A stretch of DNA of 64,000 nucleotides from UBA822 sp965249775. GTDB taxonomy: Bacteria > Gemmatimonadota > Gemmatimonadetes > Longimicrobiales > Gaopeijiaceae. Below, piece by piece: positions 55,523-62,853 of this stretch (the first letter of the stretch is position 1; every line of letters begins with the position of its first letter). The translations under genes were made by a program, and so were the position numbers. The stretch is taken from positions 1,116,001 to 1,180,000 of the forward strand of contig OZ252253.1 in assembly GCA_965249775.1 (NCBI GenBank), read 5' to 3'. The notes beneath the pieces are model-generated. The model made no database searches, was not told the origin of the DNA, and saw only the letters and a list, made by a program, of their open reading frames with translations.

Positions 55523-55804
55523 GGTGCTCCCTTCGTTGCGAACGAGGTAAACGGCTTGACCGGAATCGTGGAGCGGCGGGATGTGCGGATGAGTCAGGTT
55601 CGCGGTCGTCTTGATCTCGGCCAGGAACCGCTCGGCGCCGACCACTGCGGCCAACTCGGGCTTCGGGACCTTCAGCGCGACTTTACGCTGGTGCTTGAGG
55701 TCGTCGGCCAGGTAGACGGTCGCAATGCCGCCTTCGCCCAACTCCCGCTCGATGGCGTAGCGGCCTTCGAGAGCGGCGTTCAGACGAGCGACTGGATCGG
55801 ACAT
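55523..55804 (-). pseudogene. Truncated Ser/Thr protein kinase, N-lobe remnant
   Basis: The frame from an ATG at 55804 encodes the first 80 or so residues of a Gemmatimonadota-type kinase: ELGEGGIATVYLADDLKHQ (Gly-rich loop), VALKVPKPE (ATP-binding Lys), a helix-C region and THPHIPPLHDSG. It then breaks off and runs in frame into the ankyrin gene. The catalytic loop, DFG motif and everything after are missing, so it cannot be an active kinase. It is a relic of a larger receptor kinase, or the join point of a deletion. Confidence 0.8.
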
Positions 55805-55884
55805 GGATGCACTCCAGCATCAGACTGCGCTCAACATCCGTGAGTGGGCCGGTGGGCGCAAGCAGAAGCCCGCCAGATCAGAGC

Positions 55885-55938
55885 GGGTTCATCAACCATT
55901 TCGTGGAGGCGCCGCCGGACGTACCAAAGGAGCCCTGA
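55885..55938 (+). pseudogene. Remnant of a second thiD 3' end
   Basis: The + strand reads G-F-INHFVEAPPDVP-KEP then TGA, matching the end of ThiD (GPINHFVKARPDIP in the intact gene at 51.3 kb). About 30 of 42 compared bases agree, so this is a diverged copy and not a recent duplication. Codons before it show no ThiD similarity. It sits between the kinase remnant and the di-heme protein gene. Confidence 0.6.
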
Positions 55939-55985
55939 GCCATACCCCAGCACATCCACGAAGAGGATCTACCTGCGGGGTGACC

Positions 55986-57659
55986 TCACAGCACCTTGAG
56001 GTACTCCAGGAGCGCGGTCTTCTGCTCTTCCGTGAGCGCCCTGAACTCGGCCTCATGGCCTGACCGGCCCATTCCCGGTGAGCCGGCATCGTAGAGGGCG
56101 GGGGTCGACCATGGCGCGTAGTCAGCTGGATATCGGTACACGCCCCTGTCGTCCAGCTCGCCAGCAATGCCACCGAGCTCGAAATCGAGCATGTGCCCGC
56201 CGACCATGAAACGCTCGGGCCGCGCTTCGGGGTGCATCAGGTGCCAGAGCGTCGGGACCGAGCCGTTGTGCAAATAAGGCGCGGTCGCCCAAAGCGCCGT
56301 CAAGGGCTGTGCGACATAGCCGCCGGTCGTGGTCAGGTGCAGGTATCGTCCGTACGGCGAATCGTGAACCTCGTCAGCGAACTCCGCGGTCGCCAGCTCC
56401 CACCGTCGTGGGTCGCTACCCATCGAGTCCTGGGGTACGAGTCGATTGGGGAAGCTGACCAGGAGCACTTCCTCGAGGCCGTCCGAGAACTCGCCGTGAC
56501 AGCCGGCGCACTCCTGGTTGTAGATCCTGCGTCCATCCATCGCGAGATCCGCATCGATCGGGCCCGGGAAGGGCGGCGGGCGAAGCGTCTCCAGAAAGTC
56601 CATGAAGTACCGAACGCCGCTGTAACCGTCACGCGCCTTGCCCGGCTCGACCCCCAGAGTCGGTACGACGAAGAACGTCGTGATGTCGGCGAGTCCGTCG
56701 AGATGCGCGCTCGTGACTTCTGCGAGCTCCATCTCCGCGAAGCGCGGCCGATCGGGTAGTCCGTACGTGCCGTCGTACAGCAAGGAGCTCCGCAGCACGG
56801 TGCCACCGAGATCCGGGATGGACGTGAACGCCACCTCGGTGGCGGTCGCGTCCTCTCCCAACATGCCGAGGAGGTTCTTTATCGCCGCCACGCCGTTCGT
56901 GAGGCCCGCGCTCCCGTTTATGAACGGGAGCGCTGAGGTTCGCCCTAGCCACTCCTCCTCGAAGCGATCCCGCAGAAGGGGAAGCGCGTGATTGCGGATC
57001 GTATTGCGCTCGCGGGTCGACAGATCCCCGAAGAGCGTGTCCATCGCTTCCCAGAAGCGCTCCTCCTGGCCCTGGAAGTGGGCGAGTCCCCGGAACAGCG
57101 TAGTGACGTACGTCTCGAGGTCGATTGATGTGTTCGGGAGGCCGATCCAGGCGTTTCGGGTCGCGCGGCCGGTCTCGTCGTAGAGCACACCGGTATGGCA
57201 CGCGGCACACCCCACGTTCGCTCCCTCGAGCTCCACCGACGGGAATCCACGTGACATCGTGCCGCGCACGAGGCCGATGGGTCTGTCGAGGTCGGGCGGC
57301 GGACCTTGCCAGTTGAGGATTGCATCGGGCTGGATGAAGCCCACCTCGGCGAGCACACGGGCCAGCGTTGCCAGCTCGAGCGGCAGGCCCTTCTTGTCAT
57401 GGGCCTCGAGCACCATAGCGGTGGCGACAACCTTCCAGGGCACGGTGTGCCGGTCCAGGCCGTCGGTGTTGAGGCTGCCCCAGTCGTCATAAAAGAAGTG
57501 GGCCACCCCGAGCGCCGCCGGGTCACCGCCGGCTTCCTCGATCGATGAGACGGCGGAGTCGAGCCCGATTGGGCGACCCGAGGCGTATCCACGGAACAGA
57601 GCGCATCCGGCAGTGAGGACACAGAGTAGGACGACGGACGAGAAGCGGGAGACGTTCAT
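55986..57659 (-). CDS. Di-heme c-type cytochrome lipoprotein, peroxidase/RoxA-like
   Basis: This 557-residue exported protein has a lipoprotein signal (CVLTAGC) and two CxxCH heme sites, CAACH (about residue 150) and CAGCH (about 385). The second half includes TALWATAPYLHNGSVPTLWH, a phrase shared with di-heme cytochrome c peroxidases and RoxA-like oxygenases. Its distal-heme function cannot be fixed. It is the last gene of the seven-gene - strand operon; the in-frame GTG at 57665 overlaps the stop of the membrane-protein gene (GTGA), while the ATG at 57659 gives the tidiest signal. A role in electron transfer or oxidation at the outside of the cell is inferred from the heme sites and anchor. 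Confidence 0.8.
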   Translation of the reverse strand: MNVSRFSSVVLLCVLTAGCALFRGYASGRPIGLDSAVSSIEEAGGDPAALGVAHFFYDDWGSLNTDGLDRHTVPWKVVATAMVLEAHDKKGLPLELATLARVLAEVGFIQPDAILNWQGPPPDLDRPIGLVRGTMSRGFPSVELEGANVGCAACHTGVLYDETGRATRNAWIGLPNTSIDLETYVTTLFRGLAHFQGQEERFWEAMDTLFGDLSTRERNTIRNHALPLLRDRFEEEWLGRTSALPFINGSAGLTNGVAAIKNLLGMLGEDATATEVAFTSIPDLGGTVLRSSLLYDGTYGLPDRPRFAEMELAEVTSAHLDGLADITTFFVVPTLGVEPGKARDGYSGVRYFMDFLETLRPPPFPGPIDADLAMDGRRIYNQECAGCHGEFSDGLEEVLLVSFPNRLVPQDSMGSDPRRWELATAEFADEVHDSPYGRYLHLTTTGGYVAQPLTALWATAPYLHNGSVPTLWHLMHPEARPERFMVGGHMLDFELGGIAGELDDRGVYRYPADYAPWSTPALYDAGSPGMGRSGHEAEFRALTEEQKTALLEYLKVL

Positions 57660-57661
57660 GA

Positions 57662-58888
57662 TCACCTCGGGCTCAGCAGCCTGGCATACTTCTGCAGCAA
57701 CGCCATCTCCAGCATCGGATTATGCGTACTCGTGAACTGCGGAAGGTTGAGAAGTAGAAAGGCGTACGGTTTCTGGGAGAGGAGCGCAACGTGCGTCATG
57801 CCGTTCTGCTCGAGCAGCCCGATGAGCTGCTCCGTCCCTTCACGATCATGTTGGCGCCCTTCCCGATCATCGCGGCGCTTGACGAGACCAGCCCGGAGGC
57901 TCGAGACCGTGCGTACCGCATCTGCCCCGTCCAACACGTCCGCCATCTCCTCCGGCTCGTAGAGGTCGAGGTCCGATCCACGGACGATCAGGTGCTCCCG
58001 AGCGAGAGGGAGGCGATAAAGCGAGTCGATGAAGTCGTCGATCGACCCGGTTCGCGCATCCAGGAGCCACCGGAAGAAGGACTTGTTCTGGCTGTCGCGC
58101 CGCAGCCCCCTCAGCCGCTCGAGAATGGTGAAGAGCAAGACGAAGGAGAAGGAGACGAAGAAGATCGCGACGTACAGGTCCGTGGCCTCACCCGGAGTGA
58201 GGACCGCGAAGGTGCTGGTAACCACCAGAGCCCCAGCGCCGACCCAGAAAAGCTCTCGAACCAAGAACACCCATGACTCATCTGGGTCCGTCAACCGCAC
58301 GCAGACGTAGACGAAGATCAGGCCACCGATGCCACCGACCCGGAAGTGCAGCCAGCTCGGGGCGATTTGGAGATCGGTCAGGGCGAGCACGAACGCGATC
58401 GCCAGCGCGGTCGCTACTCCGTTGATGAGACGGTTCTCCATGGGAGCGTGTTCGGTGCGGTCCCGAAAGGCGACCAAGAGAGCGAGCCATCCGAAGGTCC
58501 CGAGCGTAACGACCCTGGAGATCGTCCAGAGGTCCTCCCGGCTGACGAGGGGGACCAGGTTCAACACGAAACAGACGAGCGTGCCGACCACCAAGAACAC
58601 CTTGAAGGCAGGACGTACGTGACGTCGCATGAGCGCCTCCACGAACAGCGCCACTGCCAGCGGGAGAAGCGTCGCCGGCACGAACGAAGGCACTTGGAGC
58701 CACTCGTCTTCGGTCAGCCAATAGAATCCCCTACTGATGAAGAGCGCGGCCAGGCAATACAGGAGCACTAGCATCATCAGTTCGAGGTAGCTTCGGGTCC
58801 GATCCCGGTGGATATGGGCGATGTACGCCATGCCTCCCGCGGCCGCGACGAAGCTGAGGATCGGGTCTGTCCAGGTCTCAAATCCCAT
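57662..58888 (-). CDS. Polytopic membrane protein of unknown function
   Basis: The 408-residue protein has eight or nine predicted membrane helices in residues about 9-258, then a cytosolic domain of about 150 residues with a basic, charged middle (KRRDDREGRQHDREG). The membrane part recalls the 7TM sensor regions of some histidine kinases, but no kinase domain follows. I do not recognise a family. Its start overlaps the E1-like gene by 11 bases and its stop overlaps the di-heme gene start, so it is made together with both. Confidence 0.7.
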   Translation of the reverse strand: MGFETWTDPILSFVAAAGGMAYIAHIHRDRTRSYLELMMLVLLYCLAALFISRGFYWLTEDEWLQVPSFVPATLLPLAVALFVEALMRRHVRPAFKVFLVVGTLVCFVLNLVPLVSREDLWTISRVVTLGTFGWLALLVAFRDRTEHAPMENRLINGVATALAIAFVLALTDLQIAPSWLHFRVGGIGGLIFVYVCVRLTDPDESWVFLVRELFWVGAGALVVTSTFAVLTPGEATDLYVAIFFVSFSFVLLFTILERLRGLRRDSQNKSFFRWLLDARTGSIDDFIDSLYRLPLAREHLIVRGSDLDLYEPEEMADVLDGADAVRTVSSLRAGLVKRRDDREGRQHDREGTEQLIGLLEQNGMTHVALLSQKPYAFLLLNLPQFTSTHNPMLEMALLQKYARLLSPR

Positions 58889-59780
58889 CGGTCAGCCTCT
58901 GCATGAACCGCCGTACCAACCAGCCGAGCATCCAAGCCGTTGGCCGGTTTCGTGGCCGCTCGACGCGCACCGTCCACGGATTGAAGAAGTAGCCGCGATG
59001 ATCGGTACCGGATCCCCTCCCGAGGATGAGGTTGATCGCCTCAAAGCACATGAGGTTACCGGCCGTGATCACCATGGGGGCGAACGACATCCGACTCCGC
59101 TCTCCGGTCAGCATCTCGGCGGCGATTCCCAGATCGAGATGGTTGCGGGAAGAAGAGTGGACGAGGACGTGCTCGATCTCCCGACGCAGGCAGGCGTCTT
59201 CGTCCTCTACTGTTATCTCGGTCCACGCCTTGTCCAACGTCGGGAAGCGGAGTCGTTCTTCCGGCCGAGGGTCGCTCGGCCCGACGACGTACACGGACGG
59301 GAGGGGCGACGCATAGGCGTCGACCACCGTGGCGCCGTGCTCGCGGGCCTTTCGGTATACCTGCACTCCGCTCGGAATGTGATCCATGCCGTTGATCACG
59401 ATCGGGTGCTCCGGAAGGAGGTCGTCGAGCTGCTCGATCCATTCCCCTGCCCGGGTCGCAACATCCAGCTCAGGGTTGATCATCAGAAGCCGCCGGCGAG
59501 TGGCATCCGCCTTGTCCTCGCCTACCGTATCGATAAAGGCGAAAACCTGGCGGTTCAGGTTGGACAGCTCGAAGCGATCGATATCGGCGATCGTGAGCTT
59601 AGAGACGCCCGCACGGACGAGAGACAACGCGCAGGCACCTCCCATCCCCCCGACGCCACAGACGAACACACGCGCACTCCGGATCCGTTCCTGCTCCGCC
59701 TCAGTGACGAAGCCGATGTTGCGTTGCACGAATTCGGCGTAGTCGAAGGCCGAAGGCGGCGGCGGGTTCATACCTTCCAT
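58878..59780 (-). CDS. E1/ThiF-like adenylating enzyme
   Basis: This 300-residue Rossmann protein belongs to the ThiF/MoeB/E1 superfamily, which adenylates a C-terminal carboxylate or similar acid with ATP. It has VCGVGGMGGACALSLVRAG (nucleotide loop), the acidic strand ADIDRFELSNLNRQVF with the Arg, GEDKAD with the Lys and the VINGMD strand. It lacks the CxxC pairs that bind structural zinc in MoeB and ThiF. A single Cys in EDACLRRE could be a thioester site, but that is a guess. No small ubiquitin-like protein or peptide gene is near. Both ends overlap neighbouring genes (13 and 11 bases). Confidence 0.85.
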   Translation of the reverse strand: MEGMNPPPPSAFDYAEFVQRNIGFVTEAEQERIRSARVFVCGVGGMGGACALSLVRAGVSKLTIADIDRFELSNLNRQVFAFIDTVGEDKADATRRRLLMINPELDVATRAGEWIEQLDDLLPEHPIVINGMDHIPSGVQVYRKAREHGATVVDAYASPLPSVYVVGPSDPRPEERLRFPTLDKAWTEITVEDEDACLRREIEHVLVHSSSRNHLDLGIAAEMLTGERSRMSFAPMVITAGNLMCFEAINLILGRGSGTDHRGYFFNPWTVRVERPRNRPTAWMLGWLVRRFMQRLTDGI

Positions 59781-60712
59781 GGTCTCAAGTCGCGGAATTG
59801 GGTGCCAGCGCTGAACCAGTGGAGCATCGGGAGGAGGACGGAGCCCCCGAGTAGGAAGAGCGCCTGATAGAGGATGGACCCGAGCGATCGGCGAGGCACG
59901 GAGCGCAGGAGGTACCGCCTGGCGGTGGGGAGCCTGAACTGACCGATCTGGAGGAAGTCGTCTCCTCGATCGTAGTCTAGCTCGTCACGGCAGACTTCGT
60001 TGTACGAGTCCCGTCGATGTTTGGGAGCCGTGTCGAACGTCTTCTTGAGATTGTCGGAACCACCCGTGTAAGAGTCGGTGATGACGAAGCGCTCGGCGTC
60101 GAAGCCCGCTTCGTCAGCTACGCCGAAAACGTGACGATGATCGGCCATGATTTGGCGGGCGATCGTAAGATGATTGTACGACCTCCGTGTCTCCCCGGAG
60201 CCTGACGGGAAGACATCGTCGAAGCTCTCAGAGACCATGCCGAACACGGCCGGAACCTGGGTGACACTGCTGATCCAGAGAGGTCTCATCTGACGGTGGA
60301 AGAAGGTGAGCATCACGCTCAGTCCGTAGAGCACCCAGGAGAGCCTCTTGCTCCGGAAGTCCGGATCCACCATGACCAGGCCCATGTGGAGCACGTCCTC
60401 CTGGACGCCTCGAACATCCAGCGTGATGAGGGCCAACGCGTTGAACGCCACCGGTCGGTTGGCCTCACCTTCGTAGAGCACGGTCAGGATCGCGTGATCG
60501 AAGCGATCGAGGTTGCCGGTCAGGACGCCGTAGTCGAGGGATCCTCCCTCGAGGGTGCTCGCCGCGACCGTGCACAAGTCGTCGACGATGTCCTGGAGTT
60601 CATCGGTGGACATCCACAGCCCCGGGCGCTCCACGACACGGGCCCGCAGGTTGTTCGCTACCGGAAGCTCGACGTCGAGATGCCTGACGCTCAGCTTGCG
60701 AATGCGCATCAT
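59768..60712 (-). CDS. GNAT-like acyltransferase (second of the operon)
   Basis: The 314-residue product has a GNAT-type core near residues 75-150: a strand VAFNALALITLDV, then LHMGLVMVDPDFRSKRLSWV, similar to the V-x-P-x-x-R-x-x-x-x acyl-CoA loop. The C-terminal part (about 270-300) has a hydrophobic stretch (LGSILYQALFLLGGSVLLPML), so it may sit at the membrane. It starts at 60712, directly after the nitroreductase stop, and overlaps the E1-like gene. N-acyl amino acid synthases have a similar size and fold, but no specific assignment is justified. Confidence 0.65.
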   Translation of the reverse strand: MMRIRKLSVRHLDVELPVANNLRARVVERPGLWMSTDELQDIVDDLCTVAASTLEGGSLDYGVLTGNLDRFDHAILTVLYEGEANRPVAFNALALITLDVRGVQEDVLHMGLVMVDPDFRSKRLSWVLYGLSVMLTFFHRQMRPLWISSVTQVPAVFGMVSESFDDVFPSGSGETRRSYNHLTIARQIMADHRHVFGVADEAGFDAERFVITDSYTGGSDNLKKTFDTAPKHRRDSYNEVCRDELDYDRGDDFLQIGQFRLPTARRYLLRSVPRRSLGSILYQALFLLGGSVLLPMLHWFSAGTQFRDLRPWKV

Positions 60713-61729
60713 CTAGACCACCAACTCGTCTGGTGGAAGGCGCGGGCTCTTGGGGGCGCCGTCCGGTGGGGTCTTCCCGACTCGTAGCACGTTGACCACG
60801 GCGGCATCGGGTACGAGCCCACACCGTGTGCGGAGTCTCGCGCACTCGTCGGGATCGTCGACCAAAGCCGACATGGGGCATCCGCTCAACCCGAGGCGTG
60901 TGAGCTCGAGCCAGATCCGGTAGAAGCTCTGGCCGGCCTCGAACCAGCCCCGGCCCGGACTGTGGTGGAGAACCAGCAGGGCCGCGGCGGAGCGGGTCGC
61001 ACCGGCCTCGGCGGTGGCGAGGCGACCGAAACCCGTGAGCTTCAGGACCCTGAACATCCCCGGCCTGAAGAGCATGACCGCTGCCCGCGCTTCGAGGGAC
61101 GACATCGCCATGCAATCGGCGGTCAGCCCATCGCGGTGCCAGTCGGGGTGCGCGGGCGTGAAGCGGAGCCACTCGTAGAGCTCGGCCTGCACCTCGGGGA
61201 TCTTGAGGAACCGGTAGGCAGTCTGATCGTGGGCACGTGCCAGCTCGGCGATCTCTGTCGGAGCGTCGATGACGGACAGGCCCTCTTCGGCCTCGACGAG
61301 CGCGCGGACGCTCTCGAGCACACTCGCGTCCGTTTCGAAACGGCCGCGGTAGCTTCGCCGGAGGGTGACGAACTCGGCGAGCGGGTCCCGGGCTCCCGCC
61401 TCCCCGACTGTGGTGCTCGCGACCAGGCGATACGGCTCGTCGTCGGAAGGCTCGGCACCTGCAGGAGAGTCTGCGAGGTCAGGAGCACCGAGGCCGAGCC
61501 CGCGACGGGATAGGGCCAGGCTCATGCCCTCGAAGGCCGCTCCCAGGCTGATCATCGCGTCCTTTCCGGTCGGGTCCGCGAAAGGGATACGCCTGCGCAC
61601 GTCCTCCAGCAAGAGCACACGCCCTTCCGGGAGAAACCGCCACCTGGCCGGCTGCGCATTGTGCGCGCTCGGGGCCAGGTTCGCCTCGGCGACCAGGGTC
61701 AGCGTGTCTTCGCGAGTGAGGTCGGCCAT
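60713..61729 (-). CDS. Nitroreductase-family flavoprotein (Acg-like)
   Basis: The 338-residue protein looks like two nitroreductase-like halves, as in the Acg group (about 330 residues). The N-terminal phrase NLAPSAHNAQPARWRF is the FMN-binding motif; WLELTRLGLSGCPMSALV in the C-terminal part is another typical segment. Nitroreductase-family enzymes reduce diverse substrates or oxidise azoline rings (SagB) and may act with ThiF-like enzymes; the Mtb protein annotated MoeY joins both in one chain, as I recall. The ATG at 61729 has GAGGAG 4 bases upstream; the ATG at 61741 overlaps the upstream stop (ATGA) and is the alternative. Confidence 0.8.
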   Translation of the reverse strand: MADLTREDTLTLVAEANLAPSAHNAQPARWRFLPEGRVLLLEDVRRRIPFADPTGKDAMISLGAAFEGMSLALSRRGLGLGAPDLADSPAGAEPSDDEPYRLVASTTVGEAGARDPLAEFVTLRRSYRGRFETDASVLESVRALVEAEEGLSVIDAPTEIAELARAHDQTAYRFLKIPEVQAELYEWLRFTPAHPDWHRDGLTADCMAMSSLEARAAVMLFRPGMFRVLKLTGFGRLATAEAGATRSAAALLVLHHSPGRGWFEAGQSFYRIWLELTRLGLSGCPMSALVDDPDECARLRTRCGLVPDAAVVNVLRVGKTPPDGAPKSPRLPPDELVV

Positions 61730-61737
61730 CGGGCTCC

Positions 61738-62844
61738 TCATAGGGACTTCCGGAAGAGGTGAAGCCGGTGGAGCGGCCGACCCCCCAGCTTCTCCACTTG
61801 GCGTAGGCTGGCCTTGTTCTCATCCGCGATCCACGTGAGGCCGAGTCGTGTGTAGCCGGCACCCTTGAGAGCCGTAGTCACACGATGGAGCATGGCCGGG
61901 TTCAGCCCGTGTCCCCACATCGACGGATGCACGGCCCAGAAGAGGATCACCGCCCGACGGCGGTTCCTCAGATGCTTCAGGTAGCGGAAAGGGAAGGAAG
62001 GTCCGAACCGTGAGCCCGCGCTCTTCAACAGAGGATTCAAGTCGGGAACGCAGATCACGACACCGACCGGCTGCTCCCCTCGGTACACGAGGTGGGACAG
62101 CCGCCCGTCGAGGATCCACATCATCTCCTCGGCCTGGAAGAAGAACTCCTCCCTGGTGAGGGGCACGAACATCGGGTTCTGGTCGAAGCTTACGTTCAGA
62201 ATCGTGCGCACGTCCTCGAGTTGTGTACGGAACCCACGCCGGCGTATCGGGACCCAGCGCAAGTCGTCGCGGTTAAGCACCTCCTCGACCCGCGGGTTCA
62301 GCATTCGCTCGGAGGCGAACGCATCCAGCTCGAGCTCGTGCGTCGTCATGGGGAAGAATGGCTCGAAGCCGCATTCACCGAGAAGACGCGGTATGTGGGC
62401 GGGGTTATAGTGCATATCCGTGTACGGCGGGTTCCCGAAGCCCTCCGTCACGACGCCGATCTGCTGCATCGCCGTGAGATTGAAGTTGCCGGCAAGCTCG
62501 TCACACCCCTTCCGCCCGCTCCACTCTGCGGCCGCTCCGAGCAGCTCGCCTGCCACCTCCGTGTCGTGCACGCAATCGAAGAAGCCGAAATAGGCGCGCT
62601 TCAAGCCATGGCGCTCGTTGGAATCGTAGTGGACATGCGCTACAACTCGCCCGAGCGAGCGGCCGTTACGACGGACGCTGAAGTAGGTGAAGTCCCCGTG
62701 GCCTCTGAACAGCGGATTCTTCCTACCGTCCAGGAACCGAGCGAGATCCGAGCGCATCAGAGACGTGAACGCCGGGTCGTCCACATAAGAGTCGAAGGGG
62801 GCGGCGAAGAAGCTGCCGAAGTCGCGTTCGCAGAGCTCGTTCAC
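61738..62844 (-). CDS. GNAT-like acyltransferase (first of the operon)
   Basis: The 368-residue product resembles large YghO-type GNAT proteins: an N-terminal domain (RNGRSLGRVVAHVHYDSNER, then YFGFFDC) and a C-terminal GNAT core (VGVVICVPDLNP, AVILFWAVHPSMWGHGLNPA, TWIADENKASLRQVEKLGG, the last typical of the acetyl-CoA-binding end). The acceptor is unknown. It starts with a GTG at 62844, 9 bases after the barrel-gene stop, and its stop overlaps the nitroreductase start. Confidence 0.78.
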   Translation of the reverse strand: MNELCERDFGSFFAAPFDSYVDDPAFTSLMRSDLARFLDGRKNPLFRGHGDFTYFSVRRNGRSLGRVVAHVHYDSNERHGLKRAYFGFFDCVHDTEVAGELLGAAAEWSGRKGCDELAGNFNLTAMQQIGVVTEGFGNPPYTDMHYNPAHIPRLLGECGFEPFFPMTTHELELDAFASERMLNPRVEEVLNRDDLRWVPIRRRGFRTQLEDVRTILNVSFDQNPMFVPLTREEFFFQAEEMMWILDGRLSHLVYRGEQPVGVVICVPDLNPLLKSAGSRFGPSFPFRYLKHLRNRRRAVILFWAVHPSMWGHGLNPAMLHRVTTALKGAGYTRLGLTWIADENKASLRQVEKLGGRPLHRLHLFRKSL

Positions 62845-62853
62845 AGATCCGTC

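Noticed and set aside
54155..55804. A functional kinase-ankyrin receptor of 549 residues
   Set aside because: The kinase stops after the N-lobe and the ankyrin part has its own ribosome-binding site and signal peptide, which would sit inside a fused protein.
50487..55938. A recent integrative element with attL/attR at thiD
   Set aside because: The two thiD ends match at only about 30 of 42 bases and no integrase gene lies between them; an old rearrangement is the most that can be claimed.
58878..61729. Molybdenum cofactor role for the E1-like and nitroreductase genes
   Set aside because: moaC and moeA are far away, no moaD- or moaE-like gene is near, and the E1-like protein lacks the MoeB zinc cysteines.
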